Assembly (NCBI GenBank): GCA_963555705.1
Contig: OY743170.1
Span: 16,165,596 to 16,229,595, forward strand
DNA: 64,000 nucleotides
Source of the DNA: Ligustrum vulgare
Taxonomy: Eukaryota > Streptophyta > Magnoliopsida > Lamiales > Oleaceae
Direction: 5' to 3'
Of the stretch, positions 11,400 through 23,892 are shown in pieces; position 1 is the stretch's first letter; each line of letters starts with the position of its first letter. The position numbers were made by a program, and so were the translations under genes. Under the pieces are notes generated by a model. The model made no database searches. It was not told the origin of the DNA and worked only from the letters and a program-made list of their open reading frames with translations.

Positions 11400-13396
11400 A
11401 AATTGTGAATTTGTTAATGTGACCTGGATAAATGTGAATGTGACCAGATGCCTATATCATTATGAAACCTACCAGTTCGCAGTAGTGATTTTAAATTACA
11501 AGGGTACTTGTAACTTCGAGGAATTCAACTGTGCATGATGATCATGGAATGTGAAGAATGTGAATTTGAGCTTTTTAAATGTAAATGTGACCACACAATG
11601 AATACATTAATCTGAAAAGATTATGTTGTATACTAGGTCCTTACATCATACGAGAATTGATTTAAATTACAGGGTTCCTGATATTGAACTGTGCAGGAAT
11701 CTGAAAAATGTAAATGTGAACAAATGAAATTTATTAGTGACCTAATGCTTACATCATGCTTAAAGCCTGAGATTACACAATACACAATGGTGAATCTTAA
11801 TTATAGTGGTTCATTGTAAGTTTCCAGTAAAGTCAACTGGGGAGGATGAAATATGGAATGTGATAAACAAGAATGTGACCAAAAGCATGATTACATTGTA
11901 ATTCTGACCTAAATGTGACCTGATGAACTGTACATGTGACCTAATGAACTATACATGTGACTTGATGAAATAATGAAGTGTATTTGTGACTTAATGCTTA
12001 TATCAAGCTTGATTCCTGACATTACACATTAAACAATGGTGAATCTAGAATATAGGGTTCATTGCAATTACCACTTGTTGCAGGCTTCCTGCTATTGAAC
12101 TGTGGAGGAATCTGAAAAATGTGAATGTGAACAAATGAAATGTAGTTGTGACCTAATGCTTACATCATGCATGAAGCCTGAGATTACACATTACACAATG
12201 CTGAAACTTAATTATAGGGGTTCATTGTAAATTTCCATTAAAGTCAACTGTGGAGGATGATATATGGAATGTGATAAACATGAATGTGACCAAAGCATGA
12301 TTATATTGTAATTGTGACCTCCATGTGACCTGCTGAACTGTAAATGAGACCTGATGAACTGAATGTGGAGGTTGAAATATGGAATGTGATAAACATGAAT
12401 GTGACTTGGTGAACAGTAAATGTGATCAAATGATGATTACAGTATTCAGAAGTAAATTCTGTACAATGTAATTGTGACCTATATGCTTATGCAAGTCTGA
12501 ATCTTGCCATTTATCAATAGTGACCTCTGATTCCAGTAAATCAACTGAAGAGGGTGAAATATGAAATGTGAACATTTAAAAGTGACCTGTATTCCAACAA
12601 AGATCATACACCAACATCTTTGCATAAATTCCTATGTATTAGTAATTGATAAACTCATGTGAACTGTACATGTGACCTAGTGAACTATACATGTGACTTG
12701 ATGAAATAATGAAGTGTATTTGTGACTTAATGCTTATATCAAGCTTGATTCCTAACATTACACATTAAACAATGGCGAATCTAGAATATAGGGTTCATTG
12801 CAATTACCACTTGTTGCATGCTTCCTGCTATTGAACTGTGGAGGAATCTGAAAAATGTGAATGTGAACAAATGAAATGTAGTTGTGACCTAATGCTTACA
12901 TCATGCATGAAGCCTGAGATTACACATTACACAATGCTGAAACTTAATTATAGGGGTTCATTGTAAATTTCCATTAAATTCAACTGTGGAGGATGATATA
13001 TGGAATGTGATAAACATGAATGTGACCAAAGCATGATTATATTGTAATTGTGACCTCCATGTGACCCGCTGAACTGTAAATGAGACCTGATGAACTGAAT
13101 GTGGAGGGTGAAATATGGAATGTGATAAACATGAATGTGACCTGGTGAACAGTAAATGTGACCAAATGATGATTACAGTATTCAGAAGTAAATTCTGTAC
13201 AATGTAATTGTGACCTATATGCTTATGCAAGTCTGAATCTCGCCTTTTATCAATAGTGACCTCTGATTCCAGTAAATCATCTGCAGAGGGTGAAATATGA
13301 AATGTGAATATTTAAAAGTGACCTGTATTCCAACAAAGATCATACACCAACATCTTTGCATAAATTCCTATGTATTAGTAATTGATAAACTCACAA
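11400..13396. repeat. TGTGACC-rich region with 736-bp tandem duplication
   Basis: 11925-12660 and 12661-13396 are near-identical direct copies (offset 736 bp). Upstream, 11640-11880 is an older diverged copy of the part at 12060-12290. Throughout, TGTGACC or AGTGACC recurs about every 30-80 bp (some 25 copies by eye). There is no coding capacity. It lies downstream of the transposase gene and downstream of the Ulp1 gene, that is, between two convergent genes. Confidence 0.9.
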
Positions 13397-13578
13397 TGAG
13401 TGAAGGGAAGCAGTGATATAGATTTTAAAAAATATAAAATAAAATGTTTTACATCCATGGATCACCAACTAGCTGAAATGTGGTTATGTACATCTACATT
13501 TCACCAAAAGCACTAACTCCGTTAGTCTTGTACTGTTACAAAAATATTAAAATATCTAGAACACGGAAGCACGCGAAA

Positions 13579-14345
13579 TCACTCTTCATCTATGACAATA
13601 CTTTCAATATTAGGTGGAACACGATTTTCTATTTTCCTAATTTCGGGGTGCTTGAACAGGGAAGCAGCTACATCCAACCGTGCAGCTTTGGCATCAAAGT
13701 CCATAGACATTGACTTCATGTTCCGATGCAATAGGTATAGCGCATACTCAATGAAAAAAATTCCGCAATCATGCTTGGGCCGTCAAAAAGAAGTTCACGT
13801 TAATAAAATGTATGAAATAACAAAACATTCCTTGTTTAATAAAATGTGGGAACGCACCCATTTTTTTGCTGTGGGATGCCCTGTGCCATGTCCAACCTAA
13901 GCTGCGGCTGATCTTTGTTAGGGAGGTTGGATGCTCTGCTCCAAATACCAATTTATTTCGTCAAAGCCGGGATGAGCTTGTAAAATACTTGAACCCCCTA
14001 AAAGACCATATTGGTTCGGTATGTCCTGGAGCAAGAGTTGAAGATTGTCATCCTGTGTTTTTTGATGTTGAGCAAGGCAAGCATCCAGTGTGCCTTGTTA
14101 GATGGCAATATTGGAATAAGCACGTAATCAACCTCAGCCCATGGGGAGTTCAATTCCAATCGTCCCCCCGTCATGATCTCTTTGAAATAAGTTGCAGAAG
14201 ATAGCATTGACGGGTCAGTCATGAACTTTATAAACAAAGGTTTCAGCAATCCTTGAAACGAAGAGTCTGTTGTAGTGAACCTCCCCCATATGTTAGGACC
14301 ATGTTTTGCTAGGTGCCGTATAAAATGGAAGCACGCATCTATGTG
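13579..14345 (-). pseudogene. Peptidase C48 catalytic exons
   Basis: The upstream exon carries the substrate-groove Trp region and the catalytic His (NKAHWMLALLNI). Where the Asp of the triad is expected the sequence reads IFNS, so Asp appears replaced by Asn. Farther on is GIPQQKNG with the oxyanion Gln. The next exon opens with HDCGIFFIEYAL, holding the catalytic Cys, and ends at a TGA (13579-13581). Two stops interrupt the first exon near 14000 and near 13945, but the frame beyond them is coherent. The intron boundary between the exons is approximate. Confidence 0.8.
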
Positions 14346-15237
14346 CTGTAATATTAAACAAATTCAATGTTAAAGATACTATGTGACTTCGCAATCTTAA
14401 TACATGTGTTTGTGAACTTACCATGCTACATAGCGAAGAGTTGGGGTTGACAAGGTCATGCCACCATGTTTTGGAACCAACTGGAACAGGTCCAATTTGA
14501 AATGGGGGGTATATCTCATCTTCGTCGTCACTGAATTTTTTCCTGCACATGAAATAATATTTCATGTTCACAAAACTTATATAAAAAAGGTTAAATAGTT
14601 ACAACTTTGAAAACAGAATCAAAAGACTTACTTGTTATTAGACTTATAACCCCTATTAAACCAGTTGTTGAACGTCTTTATATCGGTATCATCCGCACGC
14701 TGGTTGTACTTCTGAAAAACAAGAATATGTTCGGATGGTTTGATGTGTTTCTCTTCACCAGCAAGAAAGGGAGACCTCAGTGATCTAGGAAGCCGTGTCG
14801 CTCTCTTCACTGGCAGTCCTGGTGTTCTAGACTGCATGTATTCACATATGAGGTCACAAGCTATAAGCGAGAGATCATTTAATATTGCGCATGTTCATTT
14901 AGACATCCATATGAGTTTTTTGTTGTCCTTACTTGCTGTTAGAAGCAACTATTTTGTCTAATTTCCCCTGGGGCTCTCCATGTGTTCCCATTCCAAAAGG
15001 TGTGATAGTTTGTTCCGGTGACTGTTTGTGGCCCGTGCCTATATCAAAAGAAGGGCTCTTGAATGTAACTGTTATCGGGGCATCATCCTCTGGGTACATC
15101 TTCCCCTTTCCCTTGACATCATATAGTTGACTTGAATTTGGAGCCTACATACATTTCCAATGAAACCATGTTTGTAATGTTCTATATTTTTGCAACATAT
15201 CAATAAATGAAATTCAGGTTACCAATAGAAAGTGTAC

Positions 15238-15543
15238 CTCCTGGGGCACAGGAACATCAGGTGGCTGCGACTTATCCTTGAAGCTATTTTGGAAGGTTTC
15301 CAGTGCACTTGATATCATTGTAGACACAGAATCGGACAAGAATTGGAGTTCAGACCTTAATTCATTCAGCTCATTCTTTATATCATGTTGTGAATTCAAA
15401 ATGACATTTAGTAGGTCTGATATGTGGTTCTGCACAAGTTTGAGCTGTGATCTCAATTCATTCACCTCCCCAGTCAGTCTCATGTTCTGCGATTGAACCT
15501 CAGATATTTGCGCTGTGACCTCATTCTGCCATTTGTCATACTC
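15238..15543 (-). pseudogene. Coiled-coil exon of the Ulp1-like gene
   Basis: A 102-codon open exon between a TTTTGCAG acceptor and a GTACAC donor. Its Leu/Ile/Val heptad pattern (for example ISEVQSQNMRLTGEVNEL) predicts a coiled coil, as often found between DUF1985 and the C48 domain in this family. It could mediate dimerisation, which is inferred. Confidence 0.65.
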
Positions 15544-15796
15544 CTGCAAAACATATGAGTTGAAAAAAATTAGAATGTTTACATTGTCAATAATATATTT
15601 TTGTTGAATAATTAATTAACAGGATATAGTGTTAGGAGCAGGCTCCTCTTCTGGCTGCGAATCATCAGTATTCATTGTAGGAATGTAGTCGGGTTCAGTG
15701 GAATGCATAAAGTCAGCCTCATCTAATGCCAGCCTCTGCTGGTAAGTCATGTTATCAAACTCATCATCGCGCTTGTGGCTTGTTGGTGGAGGAGGG

Positions 15797-17722
15797 TGTT
15801 AAGTGCATTTTTATACACTTTTTATACCTTTAAATTAGTATATTTTGGAATATCTTGAGCAAATATCTACTAATTTATGCATATTTTGTGATTAATAGGT
15901 TAATATTCAAGTTGAGGCCAAACAAACCACTAAAAAGTGCAAATTACGCTGAAATTGGAAGTTCGGGGACCATTTTGTCATTTCTGGGAAGTTTTGAACA
16001 AGCCAATCAAGGGATCAAATTGAAAGATCTCAAAACTTGAAGGACCAAAAGTGCAATTTGACAGGAGAGCATGGCTGGGAATCTGAAAAGCTGGAAAAGC
16101 ATGTGAAATAAAGAAGACAAGGCATGATGGGCGGATGATGGAGAAAGTTGAGCATGGGCAGCTGTGGTATGGGAAAAAGAAAACTAAGAGACAGAGAAGG
16201 ATGGGCTAAAGCATGTGAGGCTGCAGCTGCTGGAAGATATATACACACAACCAGACACGGAGAAAGGTACTGGAGAGTGAAACCGAGGGTGAAGTGCAGT
16301 AGCTGGTGACAGTGGCTATTGATAACCACCGGTGATTGATAGATAGGCAGAAGAGGAGAGGCTGTTGGACTTCTGGTTTGCTACTGCTGGTACATAGTTT
16401 GAGAGAATATATTGGTTGGTTTGTTGCTGAAAGGAGGAAACCAGAAGAAAGGACTACAGAGAGGAATCGGGGGGTGCTAGAGGGCTGGTGACAGAAGCCC
16501 AATATTGCTGGTGACAGGAGCAATAACTATCATTGCCTGAGGCTGCTACTACTGCTGGGAAGAGGAGGACCTGCTGCAGCTGGTGCAACTGATCCAAAGC
16601 TGTTGCAGCTGAGGAAGTCATGCTGCTGTAAACTGGGGTTGCTGAAATCTGCTGCTGCTGCTGGTGTATAGATACTGCTGAAATCTGAAGCCAGGAATTG
16701 CTGTTGCTGATGTTGCTGATCTGAACCTGCTGGAAGCTGATGCTGCTGCTGGAAATGCTGTTCTGCTGCTGCTCGAATTGCTTCTGATGTTGCTGATGTT
16801 GCTGATCTGAACCTGCTGGTGCTGCTGCTGTGCTGGAAATCTGCTGCTGTGCTGGAAACGTTCTGCTGCTGCACAGTTGCTGGTTTGCTGCCTGGTAACC
16901 AACATTGCTGAGGACGCTGCTGATGCTGAGAGCCAAATTCACAATCTTCTCATTCCGGGTTTTATTTTACTGCTTCATGTTATTTGTAATTTTCGAACAT
17001 AAGTTTAGCTAACTTTAAAGTGTTGGGATTATTGATGAAACTTGACCTAGCTTAATTGATTTTAATGCTTGTATTAAGAATTTAAGCTTTTTATTATCTT
17101 GTGCATTTATTGTTGTATTTATTGACTAGCATTTATTGTGGCCACATTTATGCTTAGGTTTCATGGGATGTGCAATTATTGAGAAATTGTTGTGTATTCT
17201 AGATCAATACAATATTTTTGCTCTAGGTTCTTGCTTAGGATAGAGATATACCTAAAACCCTAGATGACCCATTGAGCTATTTTCACAAAGGTTTAATGCA
17301 ATTGGTGTGTTTTTAATCGACATAGAGATATAGTAGGTTAATGCCACTAATTAGGGTTGATTTCACTCGAGAGAGGTAATTGACTAAGCTTGGAAAATCG
17401 GGTCTAACATGATTAATGAATTGCGTTTCTATGTGCTTGTTGATAATTCAATTAGGTAATGGTCAAGTGGAATCAAGAATCCCAACACTCCTTTATCATC
17501 TATTCATCACCATTTTTCTAGTTATTTATTTACAATTGCAACTTTAATTCTAGTACGAGAACATTCCCAAACAAATCTTTATTGTGTGTGTTTCTTGTTA
17601 AAATTAATTATACTAGAGTGTAGTTGAAATAGACAATCCTTGTGGGATCGATAAACCGGACTCAATTAGTCCACTATCACTTGTATGCGACTCGTGCACT
17701 TGCGGTGTGTTTGTAGCGAACA
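15797..17722 (-). mobile_element. Solo LTR in Ulp1 exon (TSD GAGGG)
   Basis: A 1926-bp segment with TG...CA ends (TGTTAAGTGCATTTT at the left, GTAGCGAACA at the right) is flanked by GAGGG on both sides (15792-15796 and 17723-17727). Its orientation is minus. It ends inward with the phrase GTGGGATCGATAAACC and CGTGCACTTGCGG, as in LTRs of plant Athila/Tat-type elements and in the second solo LTR of this window (57080-60900). CAG/CTG-rich sequence at 16540-16920 gives Gln-rich spurious frames. No internal region is present, so it is a solo LTR left by recombination. Confidence 0.85.
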
Positions 17723-18367
17723 GAGGGTCGACAAAATCATCATCTTCGTTGCTAATGTCACTAGCGTGGCCCAATCTCCCGTCAGTAATAAGCAATGGTT
17801 TTGTCTTGGATTTTGAGGCATGTTTATATGAACATTCAGAAACCTCATCTCCTGGTTGTCGTGGTTTAACATATGTCACCCCAGCCATGTGATTTTATGC
17901 AATCTCCATTGGGCTAGGATCTAGGTCACATACGTCGACCTATGAATCAAAGATTTGAAAATGGTAAACATGAAAATGCGCCCTGAATTGTGAAGATTTA
18001 TGTGCAAAATATTTCTGTAAAAATGTTCATGCATGTCAAACGTGTTCCAAGAGAGTGCCTTTCTTATGCTGATTTTTTTTAACCTGTGACCTGACAATTT
18101 GTGCATGTGACCTAGTAAATGTACACCTAATCAGTCTGTAGGCTGTAAGATGTTACCTGATGCTCATACTGATAACAACATTGGAATTTACATTATGACA
18201 CAGGATTCATGATGTTCGATGTCTTAAAAATATTATCAAAATATGCATGTCTAGGTGACCTCAATTATACATGCCACATGTGACAGCTGATCAAGTATAT
18301 CATTCAGCTAATCTAAGATAACATTCCTGATATAAAGTTCATTTTTTATGAAAGTTAATTCACTTAC

Positions 18368-19180
18368 ATTAGAATTTGAGAAAATTTTCTCATCTAGTGT
18401 GGAATACACATGGATCTTGTTAGCTCGCCAATTCCAAATTCTAGGGAACGTCGTCTGAATCCTAGTTGCAATTCTCCCATTCAATGTTGGAATAGTCTCA
18501 TAAATCCAAACTTGAAATGCTATTAGAAAACCCCCCAGACAGTAGTGAATATTTCTCTTCCCCAAGGCATCCTTTAGTGACATAATTGTCATTTCAAACA
18601 GTTCTTTGCCCCATGGGAACCTCCCCATAGCATCAAAATCTTCGACTATTGGGAAAAAGAACTCCTCAACTGTTTTTTTGTACGACGTGGAGAAAAAGTA
18701 AGATGTAAGCAAATAAAGGATTCCAAGTCGTACGACATCGAGATCAAGTGCCCCATTGACCCCAAGAAACACATCTCTTATGTCTTCGTTTGTTACTGAT
18801 GTCAGATGCCCGAAGTAAGTAGCCTTTATTGTAGATGGTAACATGGCCATGTTGCTCCGATTGTCAACACCAACGTATCTCAGGCCAGTCACTAAAGTGA
18901 ATTCAGGTAGCGCAAACCTGACATATCTCCCAGAAATGTGAAACCACAACTCATGTGGATTGGGTTGTTTTACCATTCGGAGGAGAAAATAATGTATCAA
19001 TTGCGGCCGGAAGATAATCTCATGGCAGTTAAGATAATATGAGAAAAATGTCGTTAACAATATATGTTTCTGCTCATCATTAAGTTTGGACTTGAAATTC
19101 GTCAGTGCATTCTTTGTGATGTTTGATGTGATTTTCCCCGGAAACCAGTCAATTTCTGGTATTAAGTATTTCCATGATAC
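18368..19180 (-). pseudogene. DUF1985 exon of the Ulp1-like gene
   Basis: A 271-codon uninterrupted exon in phase 0, bounded by a TTTTTTAG acceptor and a GTAAGTG donor. It contains HELWFHISGRYVRFALPEF followed by TLVTGLRY, the signature of DUF1985, a domain found almost only in plant transposon-borne Ulp1 proteins. It is the best preserved part of the gene. It joins the first exon (20264-20154, ending in KRKRGDKKH... and RRKKTPE) in frame. Confidence 0.85.
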
Positions 19181-19259
19181 CTAAAAAGAACAAAATAATG
19201 GGAACATATTAGAAGAGTAAAAAATAATGTAACAATTGTACATGTATGCATTTGGAAAG

Positions 19260-20125
19260 CAAAAAAGCTTACTTAAGTCTAGGTCACATGGGTATGCACA
19301 AAGTCACATTTATAATAGAAACAATGATTAACTGTTACAAATAGATAGCCTTAGTTGCTCCCATTTCAGGTTACATTTGTATGCACATGTCCAATTGCAT
19401 GTCACGTTTCTTATTCACAAATCAAATGTCAAAGTCAGATTCACGACAATTTCAGGTCACATTCACAGTCTCCAATCCAGTTTCAGGTCACTTTCAGAAC
19501 ATATATTCTAACAAATACAGAATCAGATTCAAAAGAAGGAATGATGCATTTTTTTTCATAAACCATTTTCTGAGTTTTTCTATGTTATTTTATTATTGAG
19601 GAAAATGGGAAATTTGGTTGAATATGAGGATTGGGTTTTGAGGAGGTTTTGGAGTATTGTATGCAGTAAGAGCATAGGCAACAGAAATAGGCACCTGATG
19701 AGAGTGGGTCAAGCATCATTAACCAGGTTCTTGGCATCAAATGAGCTAATCAAGAAAAATGCCAGTCATAATGTCACATTTCTTATTCCAAAGTAAAATA
19801 TCAAGGGCACATTCACAACAGTTTCCGGTCACATTCACATACTCCAATCCAAATTCAGGTCACAGTAACTATGCCCAAATCAAATTTCCTGATTGGAATC
19901 GTAACAAAACCGTTCTGAACAAACAATTGAGTTCAGGTCACAAAGTTGATAGATTAAGGTCACAAGTGTAAATACAGCGGATTTAAAGTTTTATTTGATT
20001 ATCTCGATTACATTGCCATTAATGCCCAAATCGTTTACATAAAAAATTGAGGTCAGATTTAAGAAATCCTTCGCACGAATCCTTACTAGATAAGTTCACC
20101 CATACTATTTAATGCATTCTTAGGT
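19260..20125. repeat. GGTCACA motif cluster in first Ulp1 intron
   Basis: About 14 copies of (A/C)GGTCACA or one-mismatch variants occur in the long intron between the first exon and the DUF1985 exon. The orientation is opposite to that of the central cluster. A matching, sparser cluster lies at 5364-6110 beside the transposase start. They could be transposase-binding sites, which is inferred. Confidence 0.6.
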
Positions 20126-20399
20126 CACAAATGGATTCATTTAGCATACATACCTCTGGTGTTTTTTTTCTTCGACTAACTACAACTGCAATAATTTCTT
20201 TTCCTCCGGCGTGCTTTTTGTCTCCTCGCTTCCTTTTCTTGTCCGTGCTCCGATTCTCAAACATTTGCACAATGTTGTCTCCTTCGGCTTCGAAGCTTGG
20301 TTTGATTTCAATGGATGCACGACGTCAAGTAGATTTAGGTTTCTGCAGAGAACGATGTGGGGGAAATGAAGTTTCGTGATTAATGGGTATACGTGAATG

Positions 20400-20516
20400 G
20401 AATGTAACAGATATGTATCGTGGCCGGATATTTAGGTAAGTGATTTTTGATTTATTTATTGCGAAAATGTTGTTTCTATCTATATACACGGTAATTATTT
20501 TACTTACTGTAATTAC

Positions 20517-20562
<46 letters not shown>

Positions 20563-20958
20563 ACTTAATTAACTTAATTAAGACCTGATTTCTGAATAAA
20601 TATCAGTTTGTACTTATTTTTGAATTTTAATATTAAAATACAGGGTTCTTTGTAATTTCCACTTTTTTTTATTATTATAAAGAAATTATAGAATAAGCTA
20701 AAATATAAGCACTTTTTTTTAAATAAAAGAAATTAATAAAGTGAGCAAGAAAATGAACGAAAAGAGCGAGTCGGGGCACGAATCCATACGAGCCGAATTG
20801 TGTGCCAGCTGCTTGGTTCGTCCCATGTCTTAGACAGGCATTCTCTTTGAAGAATAAACAGCATTTGACAATGAATTTCCTCAATATGTTACGAATGCAA
20901 TTGATCTAAAGAAACAATTTATTTCAATTGAATAATTCAACGTCTCAACTAGTGGTTA
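20400..20958. other. AT-rich spacer with AT microsatellite
   Basis: No gene recognised. A perfect (AT)n run lies at 20523-20557. The right limit of the MULE is expected in the first part but could not be fixed. Confidence 0.5.
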
Positions 20959-23892
20959 TCTATACTACTTTTAAGAGTTCCTTTAGAGAAACTTTTTTGG
21001 ACTATTTTACCCTCATATCTTTTTAATAATTACATATTTACCCTTAGTTTTAATTAATGTACATTTTTATTATGTTATTTCTTTTTATTTTCTTATTGTC
21101 AATAAAAATATTTTTCATACATTTACAATATAAGGCCCTATAATCTTTACTATTTTGAGGTCGTTTTCTATTTTTATTTTCAAAAACACTAAAAAGACGT
21201 TCTCTTTACCATTTTCGAAAATGCATTTTGAAAAAAAAAAATTATACACAAAACACAAAACGCTCGAAACCTCGTTTTGGACGTTTTAAGTGTATTTCAA
21301 AAAAAAATGTTCAAAACGCGAAAAACGCATTTTGGGATTTTTTTATTTTTTTTTAAAGAATTATCTTATCTTGGAACTAAACTTAAAATAAAGTGTTTTC
21401 TTCTTCCCCTTTTTTTATTTTTTATTTTTTTTTTGGTTTGGAGAATTATCCTAACTTGGAACTAAGCTTAAAATAAAGTGTTTATTTTTTATTTTTTTAT
21501 TTTTTGAGAATTATCCTAGTTTGGAACTAAGTTTTTTTTTTTTTTTTTTTTTTTTGGAGAATTATACTAGCTTGGAACTAAGTCTAAATAAAGTTTTTTT
21601 TTTTTTTTTTTTTTGGAGAATTATCCTAACTTGGAACTAAGTCTAAAACAAAATTTTATTGAATTCAATATTAACATTACAAAAAAAAATTAAGTGAGAA
21701 TTCTTGTTGTTATATTTCAAAAAATACCTTGATAAATGGACTCTAGTGATTTTGAAAGAACTTGTATTTTCTGGATTTTAATAGAACCAGAGTTTTTTCA
21801 AATCCCGAACCTGACTAAGCTTTGTTAATATAGACTATTAGTGTGTTGTAGGTAACTATGTTTTCAGTGTATTATGAAAGGAAATTCGAGTTTGAGCTAG
21901 TATTATTCTGCAAGCAAATTAATTAAAAATAGTTTAAATAGTATTCTGCAAAATTTCAAACGTAACGTGTTTTTCAGCTTTTCATTTTCAGAAACAATTT
22001 TCAGAAATAACAAATCAAACGCGTTTTCAGCAAATTTGAAAACAAAAATAAAAAAGGAAACATAAAATATTTTCGAAAATGAAAATACAAAATAAAATAC
22101 AAACAGAACGCCACCTAAACTTTTCACTTTCTTACTAAAAATCTTTTAAATAAAACCAATAACTCTTATATAAATTATAATTTCTAATACGTCCTTCAAT
22201 TAATATGAGAAAAAGAAAAAATGTGTAGTTTTTTGAATTAAAATTTTTACATGCATATAATATATATTTAAAAAAAAAAAAAAAAAAACTATTTCTAAAA
22301 TTTCTTAAAGGGAGAAACTTTTTTTATTATTTTACACTCAAACCTTTTAATAATATCATATTTATCATTAATTTAAATTTATGTACAATTTTTTTAACAT
22401 TTTATTTTATTTTATAATTGTATTATCAATAATTTTTTTTTCATATATTTACAATCTAAACTCTTCACTTTCCTACTAAAAATCTTTTAATTAAAACTAA
22501 TAACTCTCAAATATTTTAAAATTCATAAACATCCTGCAACTAATAAGAGAAAAAGAAAAACATAATTGTATTCCTTGAATTAATTTTTTTACTTGTATAC
22601 AAAAAATAAAAAAATAAAAAAAAATAAAAAAAATTAGAAAATTATTTTCACCTTCTACATTAAACATTTTATTCTCTATTAATCATATTCTAATTTTAAG
22701 TTTCTTTGTCAAATATTAATTTGACGTTGATCATATTCTCACCACCCATAAAAATAGAGTGCTGTGAAGACTCACTTCTTTGATCAGAAAGTCAATTATT
22801 GAAGTATCATGCATGTAAATTTATTTTTCTAAAATATTAATTGTATGAAAAATTGATCATTTGTTTATGTTTTAAGTTGGTTTATATGTATATATTTTTA
22901 TCTTGTATTTGAATTTTAAAGTGAAATTTTAGTTTTTACAGTTTATAAAAAATTCACGAGGTATGTGCAACCATAAGTTAATATTCTGTAAATATGTATT
23001 GTATTTCGTTCACATTGACTCCTTTTTACTTTGTTTCTAAACCCATTTTATTATCATATTTTTACTATGTCAAACAATGAAAAGAAATCACGAGAACATA
23101 TTATTGTTTTTGTTCAATCAAATCGATGAACACGTCTCATTAGGTTGTAGTAAACTTTGAGATGGCGGTTTGTGGTGGTTCTATCAATTTAAAGAAATGT
23201 GTGTGCTACTTTGGGATTCAAATCACTATGAATCAATTTGTTGAGTCGGAAATTTGAAGGAACCGATTTCAATTTTCTTAATCAAATATTACTCTAATTA
23301 AATATGATATCTTTTGTGTCTCGAATAACCATACATTAGTAGGGAACCTAGATTAGATACATCTCAGTTTTTCTCAAACATTTATGATCAAATGTTTTTT
23401 TGATTTCTAACTTCAAATGCGTGATAATCATTTTTTCACGCTAGATTGCAATTGGTTTTTTTTATCTTAATTCTAAAATCTGGATAAATTGTCAAATGAT
23501 ATTTATCATTCTTTTTCACTACAGCAATGGATTAATTATGAATTATATACACACATAGAAGAAAAAATCCTCTCATCTCCAGTTTTTTCGAATAAGGTAG
23601 CCTAAGAGTACATTTCAAGAAATGCAAAATTTAAGGAAGTCAGCAATCACTAATTAGAATAAAGATGATTGTATTATTGATAAGGGTATTGTGTACTTAG
23701 AAACTTGAATAATGTTTAGGGTAAATTAAGTTCGATATTGAGATTGTTTAAATCAACAATTTGAATATTGTTTAGGTAAAACATGTAGGAAATTTTGGAT
23801 AATTTTTATTCAATTTCAAAACCATTTATATTTGAATAAAAATGTCATAATATCTTTACAATATCACGTGCATCGCACGTGTTATATACTAG
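20959..23892. mobile_element. Non-autonomous Helitron
   Basis: The segment begins TCTATACTACTTTTAAGAG after an A. It ends with the hairpin CACGTGCATCGCACGTG, then TTATATACTAG, followed by a T. A 5' TC, a 3' hairpin plus CTAG and insertion between A and T are the diagnostic Helitron features. No Rep/helicase coding sequence is present in the 2.9 kb. The interior holds poly(T)-rich tandem repeats and a fragment (about 21930-22130) similar to the terminus of the PIF-like element at 57209-59299. Confidence 0.7.
21350..21650. repeat. Tandem units with poly(T) spacers in the Helitron
   Basis: Five copies of a GAGAATTATCCTA(a/g)CTTGGAAC unit followed by AAG(c/t)(t)TAAA are separated by T-runs of changing length. 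Units are about 60-75 bp. The variable homopolymers suggest slippage-driven growth. Confidence 0.8.

Larger units (their letters stand above)
13579..20264 (-). pseudogene. Ulp1-like (DUF1985 + peptidase C48) gene of a MULE, disrupted
   Basis: The gene is spliced, minus strand. Exons judged from coding sense and GT/AG sites: 20264-20154, 19180-18368 (DUF1985), 17888 to about 15623 (interrupted by the solo LTR 15797-17722), 15543-15238 (coiled coil), 15144-14933, 14831-14632, 14542-14422, 14345 to about 13858 and 13773-13579 (catalytic). Ulp1-type enzymes cleave SUMO-like conjugates. In MULEs their role is unknown. The copy is dead or nearly so. It has the LTR insertion, a TAG and a TAA within the catalytic exon after the FNSCSRTYR motif, and an in-frame TAA just before the Met at 17888. 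The exon 8/9 junction is approximate. Confidence 0.8.
5035..20400. mobile_element. Large MULE carrying mudrA and a Ulp1-type gene
   Basis: A Mutator-like transposase on the left (plus strand) and a Ulp1-protease gene on the right (minus strand) face each other, an arrangement known for plant MULEs that carry Ulp1-like (Kaonashi type) genes. GGTCACA or its complement TGTGACC recurs about 45 times by eye. It reads GGTCACA near both ends (5364-6100 and 19280-20125) and TGTGACC in the middle (11400-13330), which argues that the parts belong together. No terminal inverted repeats or 9-bp target duplication were recognised, so the limits are approximate. It may be a non-TIR MULE or may have lost its ends. 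Confidence 0.55.

Noticed and set aside
16454..16942. Gln/Ser-rich minus-strand frames up to 162 codons
   Set aside because: They lie within the solo LTR and come from CAG/CTG-rich low-complexity sequence; three frames look equally 'coding'.
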